64,000 nucleotides of DNA from Protonemura montana (taxonomy: Eukaryota > Arthropoda > Insecta > Plecoptera > Nemouridae), in the NCBI GenBank assembly GCA_947568835.1, contig OX387604.1:8215860-8279859 (forward strand), written 5' to 3'. A program made the translations under genes and the position numbers. Positions 22,201 to 33,639 of the stretch are shown in pieces (position 1 is the first letter of the stretch; each line of letters begins with the position of its first letter). The notes beneath the pieces are model-generated. The model was not told the DNA's origin and searched no databases. It worked only from the letters and a program-made list of their open reading frames with translations.

Positions 22201-23701
22201 GGATTACCTATACTGGGTTGATCGTGATCAACAACAAATGGAGCGGGCATGGAAAACCACGGGTGCGAATCGGACCGTAGTCATGAGACGGCTGACCCAG
22301 TTGACCAATCTGGTCGCCGTCTCGTTTCCGTTGACACAGACATACAAAGACCATGGCTGCAGCCAACTCAACGAACACAACGGCTGTTCGCACATCTGTC
22401 ATGCTGTCAACTCTACTTTTGTTTGTTCGTGTCCCGATGGCTTGACCCTACATGAGGATGGAAAAAGCTGTACTGCAGTCCTTGCGTGCGGACCCGAGAT
22501 GTTCACCTGTCTACTGGCGACCAAAGACTGCATCCCAATAATTTGGCGATGCGATGGTCAGAACGACTGCCCAGACAACTCGGATGAAGCTGGATGTGCC
22601 AGATGTCGCCCGGACCAATTCCAGTGTCCAACTGGGCAGTGCATCGATCAGAGATGGGTTTGTGATGGCATGTCGCAGTGCCCGGACAGCTACGACGAGC
22701 GGAACTGCTGTAAACACGGTAATTTTGCGTGTGCAACGGGAGATTGCATCCCGGCAGAGGCCTTGTGCGACGGCTATGCCAACTGCAACGATGGCAGCGA
22801 CGAATCGACCGCCAAATGCACAACCATCGAACGGCCGGATCCCCCGCATGGCAGCACTTCCAAAGCTACCACCGTGGTATTCGTGCTGATAGGACTCGCT
22901 TCAATCGTTTTTCTCGCAGCATTCGCTTACTTCTGTCGCAAGCGCATTCTGGGGGCAGGAGGGGCTGAGGCCAGGGGATTGGACGACTCGGCAGGAGACC
23001 CTCTGTCGCCAAAACCTCAGCGCACGACAGTGAAACCCGTCTGCGTGACGACAGGCGTAAAAAATTACCGTGTGGGAAAGCTGGGGACTGATGCCGTTCA
23101 CATGACCAAGCTCAACGGGTCTTCAACTTCGAACAGCTATGACCGTAGCCACATAACAGGCGCTTCGAGCTCAACCACAGAAAACGGCCTCAACGGCCAC
23201 AATGGGGCTGTCTTAGTCGGGTCGTCATCACTTCTGGGCTATCCACGCGAAACATTAAACCCCCCTCCCAGTCCTGCGACGACGGCAGACTCCAACCGTC
23301 GGATCCACCACCACAACAATTATATGGATGACTATTGTTGCTCGGGTGCATCATCAGGTGTTTCTAAGTACAAGCCGTACAGACATTATCGTAGCATCAA
23401 CCAGCCCCCGCCTCCAACTCCGTGCAGCACGGACGTGTGCGACGAGAGCGACTCTAACTACCCACCACCACGTGGGAGGCATAGGTATTACGCGCCTCCT
23501 GGCTCCGAGTACGATTCGGACCCGTTTCCGCCACCCCCTACTCCACGGTCGCATTACCACAGCGACGGAAATGGCGGCGGGCAGCATTCGTCGTGCCCGC
23601 CTTCTCCTTCATCAACAGCAGGCAGGTCATCAACCTATTTTAACCCCCTGCCCCCACCCCCGTCACCAGTGCCTTCTCCCGCGAGTCGACGAGATTGCTG
23701 A
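7223..23701 (+). CDS. arr: LRP5/6 (Arrow) Wnt co-receptor, complete
   Basis: Nine coding exons: 7223-7280, 13709-13794, 14938-15248, 16059-16317, 16842-17115, 18374-18726, 19274-19492, 19746-19824 and 20337-23701. All junctions are GT-AG and in phase. The product is 1667 aa (human LRP6 1613; fly Arrow about 1680). Order: signal peptide 1-20; propeller 1; EGF 291-327; propeller 2; EGF 599-635; propeller 3; EGF 902-949; propeller 4; EGF 1221-1258; three LDLa repeats 1264-1374; membrane helix about 1391-1413; cytoplasmic tail. The tail carries [11 protein letters not shown] and five proline motifs (near 1521, 1570, 1611, 1633 and 1652) of the PPPSP type. In the family these are phosphorylated by GSK3 and CK1 and bind Axin after Wnt/Frizzled engagement at the plasma membrane. 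Identity as the single LRP5/6 orthologue is very secure. Confidence 0.96.
10288..10349 (+). repeat. dispersed repeat copy 1 (inverted partner at 10963-11025)
   Basis: CGCACGAAAATACAC... is followed by AAGTCATCAGAAAGCTATTC and GCACGAAAAT. The partner at 10963-11025 reads the same on the minus strand with AAGTCGTCAGAAAGCTACTC. The unit is bounded by CACGAAAA/TTTTCGTG words. Confidence 0.6.
10963..11025 (-). repeat. dispersed repeat copy 2
   Basis: This is the minus-strand partner of 10288-10349, similar over about 60 bp including GTCAGAAAGCTACTCGCACG. Confidence 0.6.
13584..13672 (+). mobile_element. GC-rich hAT-like terminal fragment
   Basis: It begins CAGTGCCGGTCAAG and runs into GGGGCCCGGTGCGATCGC with a C-rich stretch, 37 bp before arrow exon 2. 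A similar GTGCGATCGCGCCCC stretch occurs near 39470. It looks like one end of a DNA transposon. No partner end or target duplication was found. Confidence 0.35.
13709..13794 (+). CDS. arr: arrow exon 2 (start of propeller 1)
   Basis: The acceptor is TTGTTACAG|GATTGC and the donor GTAAAA|GTAAGA. It encodes [18 protein letters not shown]. Confidence 0.9.
14400..14440 (+). repeat. poly-G tract
   Basis: A G-rich run of about 35 bp lies in arrow intron 2, with AT-rich flanks. It may form a G-quadruplex, or be mis-sized by the assembler. Confidence 0.9.
14938..15248 (+). CDS. arr: arrow exon 3 (propeller 1)
   Basis: The acceptor is TTTCCAG|GATTTA and the donor AAAAG|GTGAGT. It contains [24 protein letters not shown] and ETNRIEVA, canonical YWTD blades. 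Confidence 0.97.
16059..16317 (+). CDS. arr: arrow exon 4 (propeller 1)
   Basis: The acceptor is TGTTCCAG|TATCAT and the donor TTTCAA|GTAAGT. It contains [19 protein letters not shown] and [20 protein letters not shown]. Confidence 0.97.
16842..17115 (+). CDS. arr: arrow exon 5 (propeller 1 end, EGF1)
   Basis: The acceptor is CCCAACAG|AACAAA and the donor GATG|GTACGA. It contains [12 protein letters not shown] and the EGF repeat [12 protein letters not shown] to CACPTGVKL. Confidence 0.97.
17629..18282. mobile_element. 654-bp foldback (long inverted repeat) element in arrow intron 5
   Basis: The left arm 17629-17936 and right arm 17978-18282 are reverse complements over about 305 bp at roughly 95 percent identity by eye. 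They are separated by a 41-bp loop and end 91 bp before exon 6. Each arm carries a CTGAAGA...GCGAAACGTC block resembling a hammerhead core. There is no protein-coding content and no clear target duplication. Confidence 0.9.
18190..18224 (+). ncRNA. hammerhead-ribozyme-like core (right arm); mirrored on minus strand at 17687-17721
   Basis: CTGAAGA fits the CUGANGA box. A 5-bp stem (GTAAC paired with GTTGC, allowing one G-U) with an 8-nt loop follows, then GAAA. This is the order of hammerhead core, stem II and GAAA. I did not find convincing stem I and stem III partners or a placed cleavage triplet, so activity is unproven. Similar blocks are known in Penelope-like retroelements. Confidence 0.35.
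18374..18726 (+). CDS. arr: arrow exon 6 (propeller 2)
   Basis: The acceptor is TTCATTCAG|GCGCCC and the donor AACAAG|GTGATT. It contains [20 protein letters not shown] and [19 protein letters not shown]. Confidence 0.97.
19274..19492 (+). CDS. arr: arrow exon 7 (propeller 2)
   Basis: The acceptor is GTCTGTAG|GATCTA and the donor ATAGAG|GTAAGA. It contains [19 protein letters not shown] and [25 protein letters not shown]. Confidence 0.96.
19746..19824 (+). CDS. arr: arrow exon 8 (propeller 2)
   Basis: The acceptor is TTTCATAG|GTAGCA and the donor TTTTAG|GTAAGT. It encodes [20 protein letters not shown] and ends in phase 1. Confidence 0.95.
20337..23701 (+). CDS. arr: arrow exon 9 (end of propeller 2 to stop)
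   Basis: The acceptor is TGACTAG|GTGACT. A single 3365-bp exon encodes EGF2, propellers 3 and 4, EGF3, EGF4, three LDLa repeats, the membrane helix and the whole cytoplasmic tail, ending SRRDC-stop. In vertebrates the same region is split over many exons. The second LDLa repeat has DSYDE where DxSDE is usual. Confidence 0.97.
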
Positions 23702-25820
23702 CCAAACGCCGAAAACGATGCGATTCTATACCAAGATTTGTCGTCAGCTTTTGCCGGACTTGTGAGAAAGTGTTTTCTATGTTGACATTGTGGGTGGACG
23801 CAGTCGTGTTACCTTCTCAAGAGTATTTTCCTTTGAATATTTTGGCTCCTTTTTATGGCAGACTGAAGGGCTATGCTATCAAGTGATTTTTTTTTCTTTG
23901 CTCTCCTTTTTTGGCTAGTGAGTTCGTGTAAATGAGCGTTGGTGGGCGCACAAAACCGATTTGTACAAATGGAAATAATGGCCACCTGCATAGTGGGCTT
24001 GTACAGAAAATGAGTAAATGATCATACATACTATACTCATTTGAAAGGTGAGACTAGGTGATGTTGAGGTGAACAATCAATTTGAATGTTATATCTTGTG
24101 TTGACAACAACTTCTCGTGCTTATTGCCACAATTAGGATTATTTTACCTCATATTATGTTATTAGAAAACAATTCAATTGGTTAAAGGCAATATCACTCT
24201 CTTGACCCACAGGTTTCAAAAAAAGCCGTTGTTACATTTGTCACATATTTTTGTTTACAGCTGAAAGAAATTATGTAAACATTTTATATGCGGTCCAGCT
24301 GAACTCTTTTATCGACCCCCATCGCGTTTGACAACTATTGGCGTACTTTCAGCCCCTGACTGTGTAAAAATTAAGAAAAAGTTATTTTGCTGTTAAGTTG
24401 CCATTGACAGCTGAAAACAAAATGGTTAGAGTTTTATTTTATTTTTCTAGCTTTCAGATGGAGTAAGATGTTTTTATGCTGTGCCAAGGATTACTGAATT
24501 TTTTGATAAACTAAGAATCGGCCTTTACTTACTTTTTCAAAAGTTTTGGCTGTTCTTATCACGTCACAAAATGTGCCTTAAACCGTTCGAAAGCCAGATT
24601 AATAAAAAGCAACTTAGGCCTCTATTTGGCTGTTGCCTGTGACTGGAGTATTATAGCATATGCATCGGCAATTTACATAAATCTTAGGGTCCATTCACGT
24701 AAATGATCTAGCATACTTTTATAATTTTTTAGAAGTGTTATGCTTTGGGTTATGAGTTCTTTTGCCTGCAAACCCACTTTAATCTCAAATATTTTAAGAG
24801 CTGACATTTTGGCAAAATTTTATAAACCTTTATAAACATGAAACTTTGCCAAGCATCCTCAGAGGAATTTTGCTTTCATGCATGATAGTTCATGTTGCCT
24901 TAAACATATTGACCTTAAAAATATTGAGTCCTTCGAAAGAACGTAAACTGCGTGGTGCAGACTGTGGCGTTTTAATTCCTCGAACTTCATGGTTCTCAAT
25001 GCATATCGTTGCTGGGCAGATGGGGAGCGAAGTGCTTTGGCATTCCCCTCTCTGTATATGGTGCTGTTAGATATGTCAATGGGTCTCATCTACTTTGTAT
25101 TGCCGTTGCAAATATTTTACTTTTTGACAAAATTATTGGTACAAACTTCTAGCAGTACTTAGTGCTATATTTCACGAGATTAAGAAATTCTGCCATGCTG
25201 TGCAAGAACATCATGTATTTTGGCATTCTTCAAAAACGAGTTCTGATGCATTTTATGCTGCATCTTGAAAATGATGTCCCTGTCGTAGGAGTTGGATGAG
25301 TGTAGATGTGTATTGGTGGGATTTGCTCGACTCAGTGGTATCACAACCGCAATGGATTGTCAGATCTCAGCTTCTTCCGTTGCAGAGGACGAATGCTTCT
25401 CATTATCCAATGAGTGCTTCTGAACTTCAAAATGTAACAAAACTATCCCATTTGTGTAACTGGGAACTTGTACATCATGTGGTATGAATGAACGTTAGTG
25501 TATACCAACATGCATATATTTTTTACGTTTTACTCAAGTTTATTTGAAACTGTACCTATATCTTTGCCTTCGAGGCATGAGCCAATGATTATCGGCTGCA
25601 ATATTTTGTCCATTCGAGCGGAATATTGTGAGGTGTATTTTATTTTTTTGGAGGATGATTCGTGCTAAAAATTGTAGGTCAATTATACAATCAATCAGCA
25701 CCAGCTGCAATGTGCATAAATGAATGCAATCGATCAGTAAATTGTACATCTTGCCATTCTATTTAAATTGTAGTTAAATGACTACATAAATTATTGTTAG
25801 CTTAAAATGTTGTGTTGATT
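23702..25820 (+). other. arrow 3' UTR and downstream AT-rich DNA
   Basis: No coding potential is recognised. The sequence is AT-rich with several T-runs, consistent with a 3' UTR grading into intergenic DNA. Confidence 0.6.
24601..24606 (+). terminator. candidate arrow polyadenylation signal
   Basis: AATAAA 0.9 kb after the arrow stop codon. It is a plausible 3' UTR end, but other AATAAA words occur further on (for example near 26223). Confidence 0.4.
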
Positions 25821-25827
25821 TTCAACC

Positions 25828-25888
25828 TGCATTTGATTTGAGTAGCAAATCAGTATACTGCCTGTTATAAAAGAAGACTTAGTACAAT
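25828..25888 (+). repeat. about 60-bp dispersed repeat, copy 1 of 3
   Basis: It contains CAGTATACTGCCTG and then TTATAAAAGAAGACTTAGTA. It is shared with 26211-26268 and 26294-26355. Confidence 0.75.
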
Positions 25889-26210
25889 CGTTAGGTTTCA
25901 ATTTTGTCAGCAATGGTGGCCGCAGTGCTTGCGGCTGTCCTTTTTAACAATCCTCTATAATTAATTTACTACAACTCACAATATTGATAAATGAGTATCA
26001 ATCGTTGAGGTTAAATTTAAAAGAAAATTGTGTTGTGGATTGGTCTCCAAACGTGATGAGACATCATCTTTAGCCTACCACCATTTTTGTCTGTATAGTA
26101 GTCATCGGTCTCCATATTTAGCAAAGAAATTTTTTCATCGTTTGCTGAGACTTGTGACTAACTCGAAACCCAATGGTATAATTGAACGTTAATGATGATT
26201 TCTGTTCAGT

Positions 26211-26268
26211 GTTTTATTTGAGAATAAAATCGGTGTACTGTATGTTAAAAAAGAAGACCTAGTACAAT
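26211..26268 (+). repeat. about 60-bp dispersed repeat, copy 2 of 3
   Basis: The diverged copy carries GGTGTACTGTATGTTA and AAGAAGACCTAGTACAATTG. Confidence 0.7.
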
Positions 26269-26293
26269 TGAGTATCGATGAATAATTTCATTC

Positions 26294-26355
26294 TGCATTT
26301 GATTCGAGTGGTAAACCAGTATACTATCTGTTATAAAAGAAGACTTAGTAACAAT
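26294..26355 (+). repeat. about 60-bp dispersed repeat, copy 3 of 3
   Basis: It carries TGCATTTGATTCGAGTGG, CCAGTATACTATCTG and AAGAAGACTTAGTAACAATT. It lies about 25 bp after copy 2. Confidence 0.75.
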
Positions 26356-28889
26356 TGAACATTGAACCAGGGTCCTAATCATACTTAGTGCCTTAAAAAC
26401 CGCACAATAGTGCTTTGTCTTGCGGTGCCGGAAGATTTGCCAATAGGTACTCGATGTTTCTCTACTGAAGAATATTGTTGTTATTATTGTATTCATTTTT
26501 TAGATTTTTATAATACTATTTGTATTTGTCGAGGTATTTATACAATTTATCTGTAAGTTAAAATGTTAAGTGCAGAAAACCGTAACTCAGGAAGTTAACT
26601 TGCATATTTTAGTATTTTCAACATTCACTTGACATTTGAAACTGCTTCATGTTCCTTACCCTGACAAGAAATGTTGATACAACGTGAGTCGGTGCCATAC
26701 ACTACTGAATTAAAATGTCATTATGAAAAAAATATATATTTGTTGTACTCTTTATTTGTACATTTTATATTCATGTTTGTAAACACCTGACTATCCTGGG
26801 TCCTGACAAAAGTACTGGCATGAAGAGTATCCTAGTTTGACATAATTATGAACCAATTAGCGTATTTCGAGAGAATTTCAATAATTTCGATATATCATCG
26901 GAATGTTTGGTTAAAGATGTTAAGCAATTGCCTGACAATAATGATCTAATTTGAGTCGATTGTATCTGTTTGTTTGCTCTTTGATAATCCAGTGCTGAAA
27001 GTTATTAGTGGGAAATTTATTTCGTATCATGAAAGCTAAGTACTTGACCCTCTTTGATGAATGTTTGTTAAATGAAATATCATCCCTGATCAACCCAGTC
27101 GCTCTCTTTGCCTGATCACCAATACACATTTAACACTTGGCAGTTACAAGAATTCAATTGCACTAAAACGTTCAAAATACGTCTTGACTCATTTTGATTT
27201 CTGGTTCATATATGTCCTATTTTCAAGTGAAGTTAAGAGTTAGAAATATATCAAATAAACCAAACCAAATTCAAACTGATTGAATCAAAAAGTTGTGGCT
27301 TTAACAAAACTTTCATTCGGCAATGACACTAATATAACTTCTACCAAGTGTTTATATTGATTCGGTGTGGTGTGAAATCAAAACTAACTTAAATATCAAG
27401 CAAAAACATTGAAGAAACAATGGTATGAAGATAAAATTTTCAAAGCAAACATAAACTCAGTACAGAGCGTGTATGTCCCTATAAAGTACTGTGTAAAGAC
27501 ATGAGTTTCGACAATTAGACGGAATTATTTAATAATAGCGATGCATCCACAAATCTAACGTAAGATATAGAAAATGCAATTAAATTGTAATATCACTTAC
27601 CTCCGCACTTTCATTATAACGTTAGTGTAACAGTCGATAACGCCCAACTACAAAAAAAAATCAGTTTCTCACTAATAATTCACGTACCTACTCGCAATTT
27701 GCGAAAATACTGATACTTTTATTTTTTATCCGTGCTCATTTATTATTAAATAAATATCTCACTTGCTCAATGACCCATAACACAAAGACATTTTCTTCGG
27801 AACAAAGCCACAAGATAGCTGGTGCTTTCTTATCGACGATGTAAGCAAACAACGAGTAAAGCACAGACATTGCGATGTGTGAAGGACGGTAGAATTTGGC
27901 AGTATGTTTCCTTTTTAGTGAGAAGTTACTAAAGAGTAGGCTTACAAGGAAAATATCGCGAACACCATTCTATTTGCTTGCTATTCGAAGATCACGAAGA
28001 TCTCCAGTGTCCGATTCCCGCTCCAGGTTTTTAGACAAAATATGATTTAAGTAGGATATATTCATGAATACGAAAAAAACCTATGTGTTCGCACGGCTTT
28101 ATTCTATGGGTAGTGAAATTGATTAACAATTAACAGAAAGGCTATACTATTACTTTTTATTTGATATATCTTTATTCATTCACTGGTAACAGATTTGCCA
28201 AGAAAGTTAACATCTTAGGACCAACAAGATCATGGAAGTTAAAGTTTCGAGGCTTATTAGCACTCTAGACTTGCACGTTTTTGCACTCTCAGACTTCTTC
28301 TGGCCATGAAGCTTAGCAGAAACTTGACCATGCTAATTGCGACTGTTCGCTTGGTTAATTTGTATTAGCATTATTTCGGTTGTTCGCTAGGCAAACCATT
28401 TGTGAGGAAGTGTAGATGGGAGTGACGCACGTTACAAGCGACATTCGCTAGCTCTGTATCAATGGAGGACTTCCTTCTTATCACCCGACAGGATGGGCTC
28501 ATTGGAGCCGCTATTGCTGGTCCACCCTGTCGCAGACTTCTACACTGATAGCATACACACACACACACATTGTGAAATAGCACAATATTTACTTTTATTA
28601 CAGTACCACGCCATTTAATCACATAAAAAAATGCATGGAGGTATGCAGGTGGTTATGCAAATAGCCGTATTTATCATAACCATGTTTTATTAGCGTTGTA
28701 CAGACAGAACTTCAGCCAGATCATTAACAACCCATTTACTGGATACTTGGTAAAGGTAATAATTAAGTACTCATTACTACACTCGAATGAAAATAGGCAT
28801 ACATTCACTCTCTGGGGTAAAGATAAGCATGCAATAATTTGTCGTAAAAAAATCACGATTATAAACTATGTGGCTATACATCAAGGAGA
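26356..28889. other. intergenic, no gene seen
   Basis: AT-rich DNA with short chance ORFs only, and a short CA microsatellite at about 28554-28570. Confidence 0.6.
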
Positions 28890-29235
28890 ATGTTACTAGC
28901 TAGTTGGGTAGGGTAGGGTAGATAGATCAGTTAGTCGAATGGCAGGCCGAGAATCGAGAACCCGTGGGCTCTAACAACTTCCTGTCGGGAATACGAACTT
29001 CGGGTATTGTATATTATTAGGCCTTCTTATGTACGTAACATAGGCAAAGCATTCAGCCTGCGCGTCTGAGGGCGGGTCGCCACTCGCCAGATACCACGGA
29101 CCGAGCCCGACTAGTGGACGACCATGTGGGACGATCGTTCATATTCTAGAGAAAAGAGATACGCCATCGAATTCGTAACATCCTGCGACGAAACTTGAAT
29201 AAACACTCGTTTACAGTTCTATGAGTTACCACAAT
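28890..29235 (+). mobile_element. possible solo LTR-like segment
   Basis: The segment starts TGTTACTAGC, is more GC-rich than its flanks, and has AATAAA about 25 bp before a CA-containing end near 29210-29235. Length and layout fit a solo LTR. I could not find matching short target repeats, so this is tentative. Confidence 0.25.
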
Positions 29236-32200
29236 TGTTTATCAATAATAGTGTACCAAAATAAATTGCAGGTACTCATTGTAGTATCAATACGATGTTA
29301 TATTATTTAGCTGCTAAAGAATGAACATACCTTTTTCCAATGAACGTCATTAAAATGAGAAGAAAAAAAAACGTGTCCGAAAGTAGTCTAACCCACACAA
29401 AAGCACACACTTCCTCCCACTCACATACACACACGCTCACATGCTCACAACTAACTTCATTTCATTGAATGAAAGGAATGAGATGCTGATGACTGAAAAT
29501 ACAGAGCATGATGGTCAGAGAATCGATTCCTTATCACCATGAAGAGTGGGGTGCAGATAAAAAAGAGTAAGTCTGGTTTCTTTTTTACGCCGACGTTATT
29601 ATGTACTGCCTCCACCCACCCCCAACAAACAGTTATTTTTACAACACAATATTTCAAATTACATGATGTTTTGATGTAATTTCCTTTCGAATCATGATTG
29701 ATAATTCGTTTATGGTTACTAACTCTGACCTGCTGTTCCGTCGTTTCCAATAGATTTTCAAAATAGGCACATTATTGCAATCCAAATATTGTAGAACGAC
29801 CTAAAACGAACAATTTTAAAACATTCGTGATATTATATCGTTGTTGTTCTTAGGAAATCGAAAAGATGACATTTTTTGGTCCCAAAATAAACTTGCTAGA
29901 GACAATCACATTAAGTTATTAAAAATATCATCTGTCTGTTTCTAATAGAGGGAAGCGGGGTAGTGGAAGCAACTAATAAGAAAAGTAATAATCTAGATAC
30001 CATTCTCTTCGCCCACCCAATGACCTAAGTATCCAATTTACTAAACTATCCAATCGATCAACTTATCGCTGTTACTAGTGGAAAAAAAACATCAAATTAC
30101 GCGGGGCAATTTTTAATGTGAGGGAAATGAAGCTCTATTTCAGAATTCATTGAACATCTTTCTTTGGGGGGTATTCGATTTTTGTTTTACTTGCTATGTT
30201 GCTTAGTTCAGTCTGCTGGACCTTTTTTCAATCGGATGGGTATTTGAAGATCAAGTATGAAGGCCGGGGTTCTGCTCTCACCCTCCACAGCCTGTAGCGT
30301 GCTCCGACCATGCTACTCTCTCTCCCCCCACTCACCTCCCTCAATCCGCCGACTACCCTTTCATCAATTCCGGAGGTGAGAACCCATTAAACCGGATGTA
30401 CCTAAGTCCTTTGCCAGAAGGAAACATCTTTTATGTAGCAGATATTTGAAATGGGACGTTCATTGTCCGGATTGGGCTCCATATAGTGACTCCTCTCCGC
30501 TCGGCTGTCTCACATCGAAACCAACTCAAAGGAGAAGCGGTCAGGGCAAGCTTAGCTGCTCGCTCTAGCATAAATTGCTATCCGTTATGAAATGCATCTG
30601 ACAAATTACTTCATCCGAATATTGAAAGTGCACCGGTGTAAAATGTTATTGCATTTAATATGGAACGTTGATATGATCAAAGCACAAAATATGATTGCAG
30701 CACTTCGCATCCTGTGTACCTAGGAGGGGTGATAGAATGCACATAATATCTGATTTTGACTTAGAATAATAATTAAACTTGGTATGGTATTAATTCGTAT
30801 TTGATATCCATCCAATCATCTAAATTAGATCGTAATACCATAATGCGCTTTGTAATAGCTTAAGCGAAGATTTTAAATTCAGATTTATAATCGGTTTTAA
30901 ATTCAACCAGGTTAAATCATGCGAGAGCCAAAGCAATCAAATTAGTGGACATGTAGATTTTATATTTTGCATTATAAGGGATGTCTCCCACTTGTTTTGA
31001 CCGAGTTGGCGTCTAAATGCTGGAATTGTGTTTATGAAGTCAGGATCACCATTCCATTCATTGACATGGTCGAGTGTCCTTGGTAGCAATCTTGGTGCAA
31101 TGCAGTTATAATTTACTCAGTTTCTTAGCTCGTCTCAGCGTATCTGGTCGATCTTGGATCATCATGGCGTATCTTGGCGATCTGGCTGATCTTGGTTCTT
31201 CGGTTGGCATTGGGTTGTGTAGTCGCGTGTAAGAGGCCGCCGACCGGAAACCCCTGTCAACTTGTTTCACGCCATCTCGATGATTTCCCTTGTCTTGTTT
31301 TGCTAATTCTTATTCTTATTCTTACTAGATTAGTTCTCTACTCTCCTCTTGACTCCAGTTGGGGGGTCTGAGAAAATAGTGGTTCGGATAGCAAACAAAT
31401 TTTGTGAGAATTTCATTTGTGCATGAAAACTTGCACAATGCATTTTTTTAAATGGTGCTTCAGAGTTCAGACCAACTTACTTCAGGCGGGGATTACCAAT
31501 AGCATGGTCTCCAATTACATTCAGTTTGCAGTTCAGTGATGTCGAACCCTTTTGATGTGGCTTGCCAATTGGCCAATTGGTAGGTTTTTGGAAAGCAATA
31601 TTGAAGAGAAGTTGACATAATGAATTTTGATTCTATAAAGACAAAAAATTTAAATTGAGGAGATCGCTCCAATTTCAAACAATTCCATATTTCAAACTGT
31701 CACCACATTGTTCGATCATGGTATTGAATTTTCCAACCACACTCAACAATAGAAACTTTTTGAAATGGATCGCATTCGCGTCTTAACTAGAGGAGGGGTG
31801 GGGGAGGGGGGGATTTGAAGTGAAGTGGATATCACATTAAAAATAGCGGGAAATATCAATGATGTGAATCGTGACGATTAAAGTCCGTTTTAAAGTATTT
31901 TTGATAACTTCCTTGTATCGAGGGGTGCCACGTGCCATGTGTCACTAACACCCAAGTATCACTAGCTCCTGTACCTGAAACGTTGATCAGCTGCCTTTGT
32001 TTGCCCGGATTTGCACGGATGCACGGATATTGAGCTAATAATTTCGAAGCAAGATACCGGCAACTACATCACGCAAAACACGCCGGTTTTTCTTCACTTT
32101 TTCCTGCAAGATCTTTTAATGATTTCTGCTAGTTCCGTTTCCTGCCTCACGACGCTAGCCCCCCTGAATCCTGATCCTGTTTTCTTTTACACTGGACTTA

Positions 32201-32500
32201 AATCGATAGCTGGCGTTGGGGGGGAAAGAGACTTTTCTCTCGAGTTCCCCATCCACCAGCCACTAATAAAACACTGCAAAACATACTTAAAAATCATCTT
32301 GCTCGTTTCATTAGTTTTCATTAGTTTCCTTACCTTTAGTTTAATTTTCCTATGCATAAATTAAATATCTCAAGAAACAGATATTAGATGTTCACAACAC
32401 AGGTTCACAGGTTCAAGGTCTTGGTAGGCAACACTAAGCTCCGAAGAATCGGGTAAGCAAACGACCGCGCAAAGAAACTATCCTAGAATTAGTCAAATCA
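29236..32500. other. intergenic, no gene seen
   Basis: AT-rich with short C-rich and CT-rich patches (about 30270-30350) and G-runs near 31800. No supported ORF, RNA gene or complete mobile element. Confidence 0.6.
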
Positions 32501-32504
32501 CGGG

Positions 32505-32580
32505 TAACCAAAATCGAATCTGGGACCTCCCGATTGCAGGGCAAACGAGATCACTCCGGTAGTGCTCGATGTACCTGAGT
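32505..32580 (-). repeat. tRNA-like pseudogene or SINE head
   Basis: Read on the minus strand it shows TAACTCAGGTACATCGAGCA (box A/D-arm-like) and, about 40 nt later, GGTCCCAGATTCGATTTTGG (box B/T-arm-like). The acceptor stem is not intact, so it is a decayed tRNA or a tRNA-derived SINE head rather than a working gene. Confidence 0.45.
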
Positions 32581-32689
32581 TAGCTGCAATGAAATACAAC
32601 AAGATTAGAAAAGAAATGTTTTAGTTTTCTAAACATGCTATGAAATAGGGTAGTACACTGCATCCAAGTGTCTAAGTTAGTTAGTAGAA

Positions 32690-33020
32690 TTCGGTTTGGT
32701 ACCGAACGTTTTAGCGTGTTGAAAACACCGGTTCTCGTGATACTACCGAAGCTAAGCAACACTGTGCTGGGCCAGGTATTGGATGGGTGACCATCATATT
32801 CATGGTCAGTTTTGTTTGAGAGAGGTTGGAGGAATTGAAGTGTTTAACAACCTCTCTACAGCGTAAATTAGTGAAGGAATCTTGTTATTCGTGTAATACC
32901 AGTATAACCGTCCTTCGGAAGGGACGGAGTAGGCTCCGTGCCGCTACCGACCTAGGATAAGCCTGAGAGAGCCTAAAATAAGTTCATCTGCATCCTCATC
33001 TTCGCCCATTAATTCACCAA
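32690..33020 (+). mobile_element. 5S rRNA-derived SINE, copy A
   Basis: The head reads GGTTCTCGTGATACTACCGA, AGCTAAGCAACACTG and then ATTGGATGGGTGACCATC, aligning with 5S rRNA (CTCGTC..ATCACCGAAGTTAAGC and TTGGATGGGTGACC). The body is shared with copy B (AACCTCTC, GGAATC-TTGTT, CTTCGG), with a CATC-rich tail. The promoter-bearing 5S part plus an unrelated body is the SINE3 layout. Confidence 0.75.
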
Positions 33021-33639
33021 TGTTATTTCGTCGGTAAGATGGCAATATATAAGTATTTAAAGTTTAAACTGTACACATTTAGCATCCCCGGTGGTTAATC
33101 CCGGTGATAAATTTAAACCTGCTCGTCAGCAGCTCTAGTTTAAACCGGGAATAGGGAGATTTAAATGTTAGAGAACAGTCCAAATGAGACAAACCTTCCC
33201 AAACCCTTTGACGCCATGTCAATGAATTCGGACCAAGTGTGCCTATTAACTGCAGGGCCTTAAAAGCAGGGTTTAAGCTGGGTGTAGCTCATTAAGATAT
33301 AGTTTTCGTAAAACTTGAATTAGCACTTTTTCACCACAAAGCACAAATCATTCAAACAATACGATGCAGGAGACCGTTCGCTGCTCATGGCGAGGTAATT
33401 GGAAACGAACTTGGCTTTCAAGTCGTAATTGAGTCGCAATGTACCTTTAGCGGATCCAATATTTCAGTCTGGGTCCGACACTACTCCAAATCAAACTGCA
33501 AATTCGAGTGAAAAAGCGCACAAAAGAGGGTAATTTCAGACACTTTTTTTAGTTCAAGGTTATAATAAACACAAATCAGTATGTTTCAGGTGATACATGT
33601 GAATGAGATGACATCCCAATGAAATACATATTTAAAAGC

